A stretch of 20,233 bases of DNA from Prolixibacteraceae bacterium (GTDB lineage Bacteria; Bacteroidota; Bacteroidia; Bacteroidales; Prolixibacteraceae): contig DMSQ01000102.1 in assembly GCA_003457135.1 (NCBI GenBank), positions 1-20,233 of the forward strand, read 5' to 3'. The translations under genes and the position numbers were made by a program. Shown piece after piece: positions 1 to 8,055 of the stretch; position 1 is the stretch's first letter; each line of letters begins with the position of its first letter. The notes beneath the pieces were generated by a model. It saw only the letters and a program-made list of their open reading frames with translations, ran no database searches and was not told where the DNA came from.

Positions 1-809
1 GGTAATGGTGGGGTGGATACTTGAAAGTAGCATCCAACGCAAAATAATACAAATAACGCTAACGCCATGTACCACGAAATACATTTTTTGTAATCAGTCC
101 CAAACCAAATACCAAGGATGAACACAGGTACCTGGCCAATAAATGTTTCCCTTATGTTGACCTGATAGAGGTTGTCAAAATGGGCATACATCTGTGTTAA
201 AGTCCATGCCAATAAACCTATAATAAGGAGCCATCGGGAACCATAACGCGAATAAACTTTTATGAGTAAAGGAAATATAAGATATAACTGAAAAATAGTT
301 GAATAAAACCACCTCGGGCCAACTACAGATTGGCCTTTACCTGGCAGAAGCGTAGCGGTCAATGTCAAATGTGCCAATAAGTCGGGTAATATTTCCAGTT
401 TGGGGAACTGGTGCATGACAAAAACCTGATAGATTAAATAAAGCAGGATTGCCACTACCAATGATGGATAGAGCTTTTGGAAGCGGTGATAAACATATTT
501 TATGTATGATTGTTTCTCCTTAAGATAAGATTGGACAAGTCCATATCCCGAAAGGAAAATAAACAATTGTACTCCGTAATGGCCAAAATAATTAAAAAAT
601 GCTTTAAAAAACATCCACGCATTGGTGCTTCCTATATGAATAGCAGTAGGCAAAGCAGATTGGCTGAATGTGAATTCAGACTCCCCTGTTATGGGATCAA
701 TCCATCGTGAAAAATTATGGATCACTATCAGCAATATTCCAATTGCTTTTAGCATCAGCGTTTGATCTTTGGTTAGGGACAGATTGAAGGATGTTCCTTT
801 AAAAGTCAT
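1..809 (-). CDS. Acyltransferase family 3 (OafA/YrhL-like) membrane protein, 3' end outside window
   Basis: The frame opens at an ATG (807-809 on the minus strand) and runs without a stop to the window edge, giving 269 residues of N-terminal and middle sequence. It is a chain of hydrophobic helices typical of acyltransferase-3 proteins. Visible family hallmarks are KAIGILLIVIHNFSRW (21-36, with the conserved early His31), GVQLFIFLSGYGL (79-91) and GPRWFYS followed by QLYLIFPLL (164-182). Members transfer acetyl or other acyl groups across the inner membrane onto sugars of O-antigens, exopolysaccharides or antibiotics. The donor and acceptor here cannot be read from the sequence. It is divergent from the GH/GT2 operon, so decoration of that polysaccharide is a reasonable inference, not shown. 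The C-terminal helices are missing because the window ends. Family assignment is firm; substrate is unknown. Confidence 0.88.
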   Translation of the reverse strand, partial: MTFKGTSFNLSLTKDQTLMLKAIGILLIVIHNFSRWIDPITGESEFTFSQSALPTAIHIGSTNAWMFFKAFFNYFGHYGVQLFIFLSGYGLVQSYLKEKQSYIKYVYHRFQKLYPSLVVAILLYLIYQVFVMHQFPKLEILPDLLAHLTLTATLLPGKGQSVVGPRWFYSTIFQLYLIFPLLIKVYSRYGSRWLLIIGLLAWTLTQMYAHFDNLYQVNIRETFIGQVPVFILGIWFGTDYKKCISWYMALALFVLFCVGCYFQVSTPPL

Positions 810-1051
810 TTTTTATGATGATTTTATTTAATATCGAATATACTGTTTATTTTGAATAGCATGATTAATAACATTGTTGAAGAAGTGGTAATTTTAGTTG
901 TAGCAAACCAAATCAGCAAAAATGAAATATGTGGATATTAATTCAGGTATCTCATTTTTTTAAAAAACAATAAATTAGACTAAATGTTATAATGATAATC
1001 ATTTCGATAGTCACTATATTTGTTTAATTCGAAAAGGTTGCCAGGTTTTAT
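810..1051. promoter_or_regulatory. Divergent intergenic region with a Bacteroidota -7 box for the GH/GT2 operon
   Basis: This AT-rich 242-base gap separates the acyltransferase from the GH/GT2 operon. On the plus strand TATATTTG at 1015-1022 matches the Bacteroidota -7 consensus TAnnTTTG and lies 29 bases before the ATG at 1052. No TTG was found at the usual -33 distance, so the box is supported only by its sequence and position. No equally good box was found for the divergent acyltransferase. No open frame or RNA gene was recognised here. Confidence 0.5.
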
Positions 1052-2440
1052 ATGAAAAAACAACTATTTATCTTGTTCCTTATTGGGATTATCTGCATGA
1101 TTTTAATGGGATTTTTCACATTAAAATATCTTCATGGCGAAAAACGAATAGATGAAACCAGAACAGTTTTTATCAAAAAGACTGATAATGGATTTCAACT
1201 TATAAGAGATGGAAGCCCATTTTATATCAAAGGCGCTGGAGGAAACACTCATTTAAAAGAGCTGGCTGAAATTGGAGCAAACACAGTTCGGGTTTATGAT
1301 ACCATTAACATCCAGCATATTTTAGATGAAGCGCATGAAAATAAGTTAGCGGTGGTTGTTGATATTCCCTTACCAAAATATACGACGCAGTACAATTCAT
1401 ATTTAAATACGGATGCCAACAACATTCTAAAACAAAAAATTAAAGTTCTGGTTAATAAATATAAAGACCATCCAGCTCTGTTAATGTGGAATTTAGGCAA
1501 TGAAGTGCGTTATCCTATTATCTTGTATAAAAGAAGATTAATCAATTTTTTCAGGAAATCAAATTATAGCCAGGAAATTAATTTCATTAAAATTTATAAT
1601 GAATTAATTGATATTATTCACCTCGAAGATCCAAATCATCCGGTGTGTACGACAATAATTGCATTTGATACTTCAAAGGAAATGGAAAGTATCTACCTCA
1701 ATTCTCCGGAAATAGATTTAGTTTCATATAATATATTCGCTAAAATAAAAACCTTTAATTTTACATCTTCAAGAATATCTTTTTTATTTGGGCCAAAACC
1801 CTATTACATAAGTGAATGGGGCTCTGACGGTCATTGGGAATCGGAAAAGAGTAAATGGCAGGCGCCAATTGAACCAACCAGCTCAAAAAAAGCTGAGCAA
1901 ATCAGGGAAAGATATGAAATTATTACAAGTGGGAAAGATGGAGCATGCCTTGGTAACCTGGTTTTTTATTGGGGCCAGAAACAGGAAATTACACACACCT
2001 GGTTTAGTTTCATCGATAATCAGGGAAGAAAATCACAAGCTTATTATGAACTGCAAAATTGCTGGAAAAACCAACCTAAAAACACTGATCATGCTCCCCG
2101 AATGAGATATATGCTCGTCGAAAAAAAAGGGGCAAGGGATAATTTGGTATTCAAACCGAATGAAATGAAAAAAGCACAGGTGTTTATAGATGGGGAGAAA
2201 GATTCAACACTAACATTCAACTGGGAAATATATGAGGAAGGCTGGAACTATTATGGGGCAAACGCCAAACAAAAATTGACAAAAAGAATCTTGGGCTGCA
2301 TTGAAAATCCGGAAGATAGCTTAGTTACATTTCGTGTCCCGGCCATTGAAGGCCCATATCGGATTTTTGCTTATATTTATGATCAGAATGGAAACTTTGC
2401 AACTACGAACACCCCATTTTACGTTTTAAATAACAAATGA
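1052..2440 (+). CDS. Membrane-anchored clan GH-A glycoside hydrolase/transglycosylase with C-terminal beta-sandwich
   Basis: A 462-residue protein. An N-terminal hydrophobic segment (about 5-25) preceded by lysines looks like a signal anchor, placing the rest in the periplasm. Residues about 47-340 form a GH-A-type TIM barrel: FYIKGAGG (57-64), GANTVRVYD (75-83), VVVDIPLP (101-108), MWNLGNEV (145-152) with E151 as the likely acid/base, and YYISEWG (251-257) with E255 as the likely nucleophile. The pattern recalls GH2 TIM barrels and GH72/GH17-like beta-glucanosyltransferases; the exact family is not resolved. Residues about 345-460 look like an Ig-like beta-sandwich. The stop overlaps the start of the next gene (ATGA), so the two are probably translationally coupled. 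The likely role is trimming or remodelling the polysaccharide made by the downstream synthase, which is inferred from context. The next gene carries a decayed copy of this domain pair. Confidence 0.8.
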   Translation: MKKQLFILFLIGIICMILMGFFTLKYLHGEKRIDETRTVFIKKTDNGFQLIRDGSPFYIKGAGGNTHLKELAEIGANTVRVYDTINIQHILDEAHENKLAVVVDIPLPKYTTQYNSYLNTDANNILKQKIKVLVNKYKDHPALLMWNLGNEVRYPIILYKRRLINFFRKSNYSQEINFIKIYNELIDIIHLEDPNHPVCTTIIAFDTSKEMESIYLNSPEIDLVSYNIFAKIKTFNFTSSRISFLFGPKPYYISEWGSDGHWESEKSKWQAPIEPTSSKKAEQIRERYEIITSGKDGACLGNLVFYWGQKQEITHTWFSFIDNQGRKSQAYYELQNCWKNQPKNTDHAPRMRYMLVEKKGARDNLVFKPNEMKKAQVFIDGEKDSTLTFNWEIYEEGWNYYGANAKQKLTKRILGCIENPEDSLVTFRVPAIEGPYRIFAYIYDQNGNFATTNTPFYVLNNK

Positions 2441-5400
2441 GTAAAGGCAACATAATTAAAGCTCCTAATCAGAGAGAAAAGATAACTATAAGGTTGATGA
2501 TCTTCCTTGGATTGTTGAGCTTTGCCAATTTTTTTTATTGGTTTTTACAGCCAGTTACAATTGAAAACCATTTTCTGTTTTGGATATTGATTGTTTCAAT
2601 TGGATATGATTCTTTGAAAGTTATCTATATCTGGTATCATTATTGGGATATTTCTATCCCCGTTAAACCAAAAACCAATTCAAATCTGACGGTAGATGTT
2701 TTTACAACTTATTTTCCCGGAGAACCTTATGAAATGGTAAAAGAGACCCTTCTTGCCATTCAGAAAATGAAATATCCGCATACTACTTATTTATGTGATG
2801 AAGCGAATGATAACTATTTAAAAGACTTTTGTAAGGGCAATCATATTATTCATGTAACCAGAAATAATAGGATAGATGCTAAGGCAGGGAATATAAATAA
2901 TGCCCTTTTACAAGCGAAAGGTGACCTTTGCCTGATCATCGATCCTGACCATGTACCTAGACCTAATTTTTTAGAAGAAGCTATTCCTTATTTTGAGGAT
3001 GATACTATTGGTTTTGTTCAAACCGTTCAGTCTTATTACAATGTAAAAGAGTCAGCGGTAGCAAAAGGGGCTGCTGAACAAACCTTTCATTTTTACGGCC
3101 CTGTAATGATGAGCATGAATTCTTATGGTACAGTTAATGCCATTGGGGCAAACTGTGTATTTAGAAGAAAAGCTTTAGACTCAATTGGCGGCCATGCAGC
3201 TGGTTTATCAGAAGATATGCATACGGCCATGCAATTGCACGCCAAAGGATGGAAATCCATTTATGTGCCCAAAGTATATACAAAAGGCTTGGTTCCCGCT
3301 TCGCTTACTTCTTATTATAAGCAACAATTGAAATGGTCGAGAGGAACACTGGAATTGTTAGTTTCCGTCTATCCCAAACTTTTCAGGAAATTTTCGTGGC
3401 GCCAGAAAATTCATTACGGAATTCTGCCATTTCATTATCTTTCTGGCATCACTTATCTGATCAGCTTTTTAATTCCAATAATTTCTTTATTTACTGCAAC
3501 CACACCATGGAAAGGAAATATCATAAATTTTGGTTTGATATTCGCCCCGATATTCATTTGCATTGTTGGAATTCGGCTTTTTGTGCAGCAATGGGTAATG
3601 TATAAAAGTGAAAGGGGTGTACATTTGATTGGAGGATTGTTGCAGACCTGTACCTGGTGGATTTATATTATAGGATTAATTTACACAATAATTCGCAAAA
3701 GAGTTCCTTATCTGCCTACACCAAAAGAAGATAAAGAGAGCACGAGCTGGAAAATCTTAATACCCAACCTTTTTGTTGGCGTAATTTCAGTAATCGCTGT
3801 GATTTACGGCCTGTCAATAGATTATACTCCATTCTCGATTTTTATGTCTGGCTTTGCATTGCTGAATGCAAGTTTCATGTTTTACACTTTATTATTTGCC
3901 TACCAAAAACAAAAAGTGGTTAAGCATCATTCTGAATCAATAGGCGAACATATTTCAGGATTCTTCAGGCTGCAAAACTTTGGTTTTCAAATTCTTCGTA
4001 GAGCAGCATTGCCGGCAATTGTTTTTATTTTGGCAACATCAATGTATATTCAGCATGAAATTGAATATGAGAAGTGGGGAGGTGTTACTCCAGAAGTTCA
4101 GAATAAGCATTTCATCAACTACCTTGGTATTTTTGCGCCCCAAAACGACAATGGAATTACCAGTTTAAAAAATGTAAAAGAAGTCTCCAATCAAATAAAT
4201 GAGAAATTCGACATTATTTCGCTTTATATAGCCTGGAAAAAAGATATTAATTCTAGTTTCCCGCAATCTTTACTGGATTCGATCTATAAGCAAGAATCAA
4301 TTCCAATGATTACCTGGGAACCATGGTTAAATACGTTTGCAGATGAAATTAATAACAGTAAACATGTATATGAACTCATAGAAGAAGGTTTTTTTGATAG
4401 TTATATTACTGACTTTGCAGAAAAACTAAAGAATTTACACAGACCTGTTTTCTTAAGATTTGCTCACGAATTTGACAATCCTTATTATCCATGGTTTGTA
4501 AGCGGCAATGATGCGTCATTAAAATTTAAAAAAGCATGGATTCGCACCTGTGAAATTTTCAGAAATAAAGATGTAAGCAATGTTATGTGGGTATGGAATC
4601 CCTGGAAATCAGAGAATGTAGCATCATTTTATCCGGGAGTTGAATATGTTGATTGGATTGGTGTGAATATTTTAAATTATGGACTGCTAAATCAGGATAA
4701 GAAATGGTACGAATTTGATGACCTGTATAAACCATTTCATGATGAATTCAAAAAACTTCCAACTACACCGGTGATGATTTCAGAGTTCGGAACACTTAAG
4801 AAGGAACTGAAGCAAAATGAATGGCTTAATAATGCTTTTGTTACCATTGAAAATGAATTCAAGGAAATTAAATCGGTCATCTACTTTACCAGTAAAGTTG
4901 ATAATAACATCCCTAAAGAATCGAACCCTGATCTTTATCTGGATTGGACAATAGCTAATAACCAGGTGATTAAAAATTCATTCAGCAGTAAGGAAGTACC
5001 TGATTACGTATTCTATCCTATACCAAATTTTAAATCGAATGAGAAGACTATATTTCCTTTAATAACGGAAGAAATAAAGAATATAAAGGGAATAAATCTT
5101 AAAAATGGGCATGATTGGAGAAAGGATTATCATGTTTTAAGTCGAAAGAATTTATTGTCTGACTTTAAAAGAATAAAGAATCTGGGTATTAATACCATTA
5201 AATTTGATGGAAATTCAGTTTATGATTATAATATCCTGAACATTACCAAAGAATTTAATCTAAATGTTTCTTACGGCTTTTGGATTTCGGCTGAAATTGA
5301 TTTTGTAGAAGATACTATCAAAACGAAAGAACTTAAAAAGACTATTCTTGAAAAAATCGCCAAAGAAAAGCGGGATTCCCACATAACATCGTGGAACATT

Positions 5401-6216
5401 CAAAATGATGTGCAATACAATCAGAAGGATTTTTTCCTTAAACCCCGACTTCTTTATCAAAACAGCGCTTACATTTTATGGTTACAAAACTTAGTTAGGG
5501 AAATGAAGGAGATTGATTCCGAAAGGCCGATAATAGTTGACCTTGAAGTTAATTCACAATCTGTTCAGAATTCTAAAATGCTGATGGACAACTTTAAAGG
5601 AATAGATGCACTCGGATTGGTTGTAAAAGAAGATAAATTTCTTAAATCTTTATTAGTTCATTTGAACCTATCCAAAATTGATTTTGTATTCAGCGAAATT
5701 GATGTTAACATTCTAATAAAACCAGAAGTATTTGATACTAATTCATCATTTTTTATAACAGCCTGGCAAGATCAGCACGAAAGCAACAAAGTTTTTTTTA
5801 GCGGAATTACTGATATTAAAAGTAGATATAAAGCCGATTATTTTAACCTGAAAAATAAACTGCAAGGATCTAATCTTAAAGTTGAATCACCCAAAATCAG
5901 AATCCTGAAACCAGCCACTCCTATATATGAAAATATGAAGTTGGAGTACAATGCTATGTGTTATGATGATAAACTAGGTTGGAAATTTGGTAATCAGATG
6001 AAAGATTTGAATTTTGAGTGGTCGTTAGTCAAATGTGATATCAATGGCAATTATCTTGCAATTAAGGATATTGGTAAAGGAGCCCGAATATCTATACAAA
6101 TACCGGGAAATCACGAGTTATTCAGATTAATGCTTACCGCATCTAACGGAGAATTAATTTCAACTGATATTACTACACTAAACACTCCTTTAGTGCAAAA
6201 AGATGAAGGTTTGTAA
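2437..6216 (+). CDS. Cellulose-synthase-like GT2 fused to a GH26-like domain and a degenerate GH-A domain
   Basis: A 1259-residue membrane protein. Two N-terminal helices (about 20-38 and 46-65) precede a processive GT2 domain (about 84-320): first acidic site YLCDEAN (D121), DPDH (169-172) as DxD, SED (258-260) as the TED-type catalytic site, and QQLKWSRG (296-303) in the QxxRW position. Further hydrophobic helices run from about 335 to 538. Positive charges before the last one (RLQNFGFQILRR) suggest the C-terminal half is outside. Residues about 550-850 are GH26-like (beta-mannanase/glucanase family): RFAHEF with acid/base E678, NPYYPW (681-686), YPGVEYVDWIGVN (732-744) and MISEFG with nucleophile E783. 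Residues about 885-1145 form a second GH-A-like barrel followed by a beta-sandwich (1150-1250). Both align by eye with the preceding gene's product, but its acid/base Glu is Asp here (WNIQNDV, D991), while E1087 is kept (FSE). It probably makes and trims a beta-linked exopolysaccharide; the sugar is unknown. Codons are AT-rich compared with most flanking core genes. Confidence 0.85.
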   Translation: MSKGNIIKAPNQREKITIRLMIFLGLLSFANFFYWFLQPVTIENHFLFWILIVSIGYDSLKVIYIWYHYWDISIPVKPKTNSNLTVDVFTTYFPGEPYEMVKETLLAIQKMKYPHTTYLCDEANDNYLKDFCKGNHIIHVTRNNRIDAKAGNINNALLQAKGDLCLIIDPDHVPRPNFLEEAIPYFEDDTIGFVQTVQSYYNVKESAVAKGAAEQTFHFYGPVMMSMNSYGTVNAIGANCVFRRKALDSIGGHAAGLSEDMHTAMQLHAKGWKSIYVPKVYTKGLVPASLTSYYKQQLKWSRGTLELLVSVYPKLFRKFSWRQKIHYGILPFHYLSGITYLISFLIPIISLFTATTPWKGNIINFGLIFAPIFICIVGIRLFVQQWVMYKSERGVHLIGGLLQTCTWWIYIIGLIYTIIRKRVPYLPTPKEDKESTSWKILIPNLFVGVISVIAVIYGLSIDYTPFSIFMSGFALLNASFMFYTLLFAYQKQKVVKHHSESIGEHISGFFRLQNFGFQILRRAALPAIVFILATSMYIQHEIEYEKWGGVTPEVQNKHFINYLGIFAPQNDNGITSLKNVKEVSNQINEKFDIISLYIAWKKDINSSFPQSLLDSIYKQESIPMITWEPWLNTFADEINNSKHVYELIEEGFFDSYITDFAEKLKNLHRPVFLRFAHEFDNPYYPWFVSGNDASLKFKKAWIRTCEIFRNKDVSNVMWVWNPWKSENVASFYPGVEYVDWIGVNILNYGLLNQDKKWYEFDDLYKPFHDEFKKLPTTPVMISEFGTLKKELKQNEWLNNAFVTIENEFKEIKSVIYFTSKVDNNIPKESNPDLYLDWTIANNQVIKNSFSSKEVPDYVFYPIPNFKSNEKTIFPLITEEIKNIKGINLKNGHDWRKDYHVLSRKNLLSDFKRIKNLGINTIKFDGNSVYDYNILNITKEFNLNVSYGFWISAEIDFVEDTIKTKELKKTILEKIAKEKRDSHITSWNIQNDVQYNQKDFFLKPRLLYQNSAYILWLQNLVREMKEIDSERPIIVDLEVNSQSVQNSKMLMDNFKGIDALGLVVKEDKFLKSLLVHLNLSKIDFVFSEIDVNILIKPEVFDTNSSFFITAWQDQHESNKVFFSGITDIKSRYKADYFNLKNKLQGSNLKVESPKIRILKPATPIYENMKLEYNAMCYDDKLGWKFGNQMKDLNFEWSLVKCDINGNYLAIKDIGKGARISIQIPGNHELFRLMLTASNGELISTDITTLNTPLVQKDEGL

Positions 6217-6266
6217 AATAACATGTTGGGCAAACGCCTGGTATTTCAGGAGTATTTTTGAATTCA

Positions 6267-6956
6267 TTAGACGAAGAACTGATATTTGTTTAACCTGTTT
6301 ATGGTAACAAGTATAGTCGCTACATAGATAATAACAAAGAACAGTAAAACGAGTGCATCTTCTTTTTTTATGGCCTTTATCCTGATTTCAGGAAAGTTAG
6401 ATTTGAAATAGCGCTGCTGTATGAAAACCATGAGTTTGTAAAATCCAAAACCGATAAGTGCGCCCCATAGCCATCCGGTCAGAATATCGCCGGGATAGTG
6501 TAATCCCAGATAAATACGCGTGTACGATACAATTATAGCCCACGTGAATATCAGGATTGAGAACATTCGGTTTTTAAACAACAGACTGGCAATTACAGCA
6601 ATCGTGAATGAGTTTGAAGCATGTGAAGAAAAGAAACCAAAAGTTCCGCCACGGTAATTATTAACGATGTGTATCAGGTTGCTGATTGCCGGATCGTTTG
6701 AAGGACGAAGGCGTTCGGCCAGATTTTTGATCATTACCGAAAACTGATCGCTCAAAGCAATGGAGAGACCGATCAGGATAAGAATGTAAATTGAATTCCT
6801 TTTAAAGGTTTTTATGATCACGTAAATGATGAGCAAATAGAATGGAATCCAGATTTCCCGACTGGAAAATAAAAACATCGCTTTATCCCAGAATATACTG
6901 TGAATGTCGTTCAGAAACAAAAACAGCGACTGATCTATTTGTTTGATTACTTCCAT
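6267..6956 (-). CDS. PAP2-family membrane phosphatase
   Basis: A 229-residue membrane protein with the three PAP2 (type 2 phosphatidic acid phosphatase) motifs: KNLAERLRP (77-85, the KxxxxxxRP motif), FSSHAS (109-114, the PSGH-type motif with H112) and TRIYLGLHYPGD (146-157, with R147, H153 and D157). Hydrophobic helices flank these sites, so the active site faces the periplasm. Family members dephosphorylate lipid phosphates such as undecaprenyl pyrophosphate, phosphatidic acid or phosphatidylglycerophosphate; which one applies is not visible. It is last in the minus-strand run hpt-adk-obg-PAP2, 85 bases after obg with an inverted repeat in the gap. It may therefore be partly uncoupled from obg. 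It converges on the GT2 operon with a 50-base gap. One might link it to undecaprenyl carrier recycling for the neighbouring polysaccharide locus, but orientation and composition argue that they are separate units. Confidence 0.88.
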   Translation of the reverse strand: MEVIKQIDQSLFLFLNDIHSIFWDKAMFLFSSREIWIPFYLLIIYVIIKTFKRNSIYILILIGLSIALSDQFSVMIKNLAERLRPSNDPAISNLIHIVNNYRGGTFGFFSSHASNSFTIAVIASLLFKNRMFSILIFTWAIIVSYTRIYLGLHYPGDILTGWLWGALIGFGFYKLMVFIQQRYFKSNFPEIRIKAIKKEDALVLLFFVIIYVATILVTINRLNKYQFFV

Positions 6957-6959
6957 AAA

Positions 6960-7041
6960 AAAGTGCCTAAAGTGCCTGGAGTGCCTAGAGTTCGGAGTAT
7001 AAAAAGTACTTTAGGCACTCCGAACTTTAGGCACTTCGAAC
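6960..7041. repeat. GTGCCT-rich tandem and inverted repeat between obg and the PAP2 gene
   Basis: Three GTGCCT units begin at 6963, 6972 and 6981 (9-base steps), followed by GTTCGG at 6990. The right side carries the complement AGGCAC at 7013-7018 and 7029-7034, each next to CGAA or CCGAA. The arms 6978-6998 and 7017-7037 can pair over 21 positions, 19 Watson-Crick and 2 G-T, around an 18-base loop. The element starts a few bases before the PAP2 ATG and ends next to the obg stop. It could act as an mRNA processing or attenuation hairpin between the two genes, or it may be a dispersed intergenic repeat. There is no long T-run, so it is not a classical terminator. Confidence 0.75.
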
Positions 7042-8031
7042 TTATTTATTTAGAATTTGCCAGATTTTATCTTTGAGCTGAATGATTCCCTGTCCGGTGA
7101 CCGACGAAATAAACAAATGCGGAATATCACGGAGTTCCTTGCTGATTTCTGCAATCAATTCCTCGTCAAGGAAATCACTTTTGCTTATCACTAAAAAACG
7201 TTCTTTATCCAGCAACTCAGGATTATATTCCTGTAATTCATTAATCAGGATATCAAATTCTTTTCGATAATCTTTAGCGTCAGCAGGAACCATGAAAAGG
7301 AGCATCGAATTGCGTTCGATATGGCGCAGGAATCGGAGTCCGAGTCCTTTTCCTTCGTGAGCGCCTTCAATTATTCCCGGAATATCGGCCATTACGAAGG
7401 ATTGATTGTCGCGGTAGCTTACAATTCCCAGATTTGGAACCAGTGTGGTAAAGGGATAATCGCCTATTTTAGGCTTGGCAGCCGAAACAACCGAAAGCAA
7501 TGTTGATTTTCCGGCATTGGGGAAACCCACCAGACCGACATCGGCCAGAATTTTTAATTCGAGCGTAAACCATGCTTCAATGAAAGGCTCACCGGGCTGG
7601 GCAAAATGTGGCGCCTGCAGGGTTGCCGATTTAAATTGAGTGTTTCCGAGACCGCCCCGACCTCCCTGTACAAGTATTTTCGTTTCACCATCCTGAGTAA
7701 TTTCAAAGAGGAATTCACCTGTTTCGGTATCTTTTGCCAATGTACCGAGTGGAACATCGAGGTAAATATCTTCACCATCGGCTCCGTGACGTGATTGCTT
7801 TCCACCGGATTCTCCATGTCCTGCAAATACATGACGGCAGTATTTTAAATGCAGCAGAGTCCACATTTGGGCATTGCCCCGCAGGATCACATGGCCGCCG
7901 CGTCCTCCGTCGCCTCCGTCGGGGCCACCTTTAGGTTCGCCTTTTTCTCTTCGGAAGTGGGCAGAACCCGGTCCTCCATTGCCCGATCTGGCATATATTT
8001 TAACGTAATCAACAAAATTTGTATCGGCCAT
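7042..8031 (-). CDS. obgE: Obg/CgtA GTPase, ribosome assembly
   Basis: A 329-residue Obg-family GTPase that acts in late assembly of the 50S subunit and in growth control. The N-terminal Obg fold (about 1-158) is glycine-rich, with runs such as GPDGGDGGRGG (36-46) and GGRGGLGN (123-130). The G domain has G1 GFPNAGKS (169-176), switch I DYPFTTL (191-197), G3 DIPG (216-219) followed by the Obg signature EGAHEGKGLG, G4 SKSD (283-286, in place of NKxD) and G5 SSVTG (309-313). The C-terminal OCT domain found in some Obg proteins is absent, as is common. It lies 24 bases after adk, in the same direction and probably in the same transcript as hpt and adk. The ATG at 8031 starts directly on the typical MADTNFVDYV N-terminus. 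Confidence 0.97.
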   Translation of the reverse strand: MADTNFVDYVKIYARSGNGGPGSAHFRREKGEPKGGPDGGDGGRGGHVILRGNAQMWTLLHLKYCRHVFAGHGESGGKQSRHGADGEDIYLDVPLGTLAKDTETGEFLFEITQDGETKILVQGGRGGLGNTQFKSATLQAPHFAQPGEPFIEAWFTLELKILADVGLVGFPNAGKSTLLSVVSAAKPKIGDYPFTTLVPNLGIVSYRDNQSFVMADIPGIIEGAHEGKGLGLRFLRHIERNSMLLFMVPADAKDYRKEFDILINELQEYNPELLDKERFLVISKSDFLDEELIAEISKELRDIPHLFISSVTGQGIIQLKDKIWQILNK

Positions 8032-8055
8032 AAAAAAATTTCAAAGTTTAAAGTT

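Noticed and set aside
510..710. Plus-strand open frame of 66 codons
   Set aside because: It lies opposite the acyltransferase gene, which has clear family motifs in its own frame.
6217..6266. Possible terminator hairpin CCTG/CAGG with ATTTTT after the GT2 gene
   Set aside because: The stem is only four contiguous base pairs with a mismatch beyond, too weak to call as a terminator.
6267..6956. Linking the PAP2 phosphatase to the polysaccharide locus as a carrier-recycling enzyme
   Set aside because: It is on the opposite strand, in line with hpt-adk-obg and of core-like composition. GT2 synthases of this type use nucleotide sugars without a lipid carrier.
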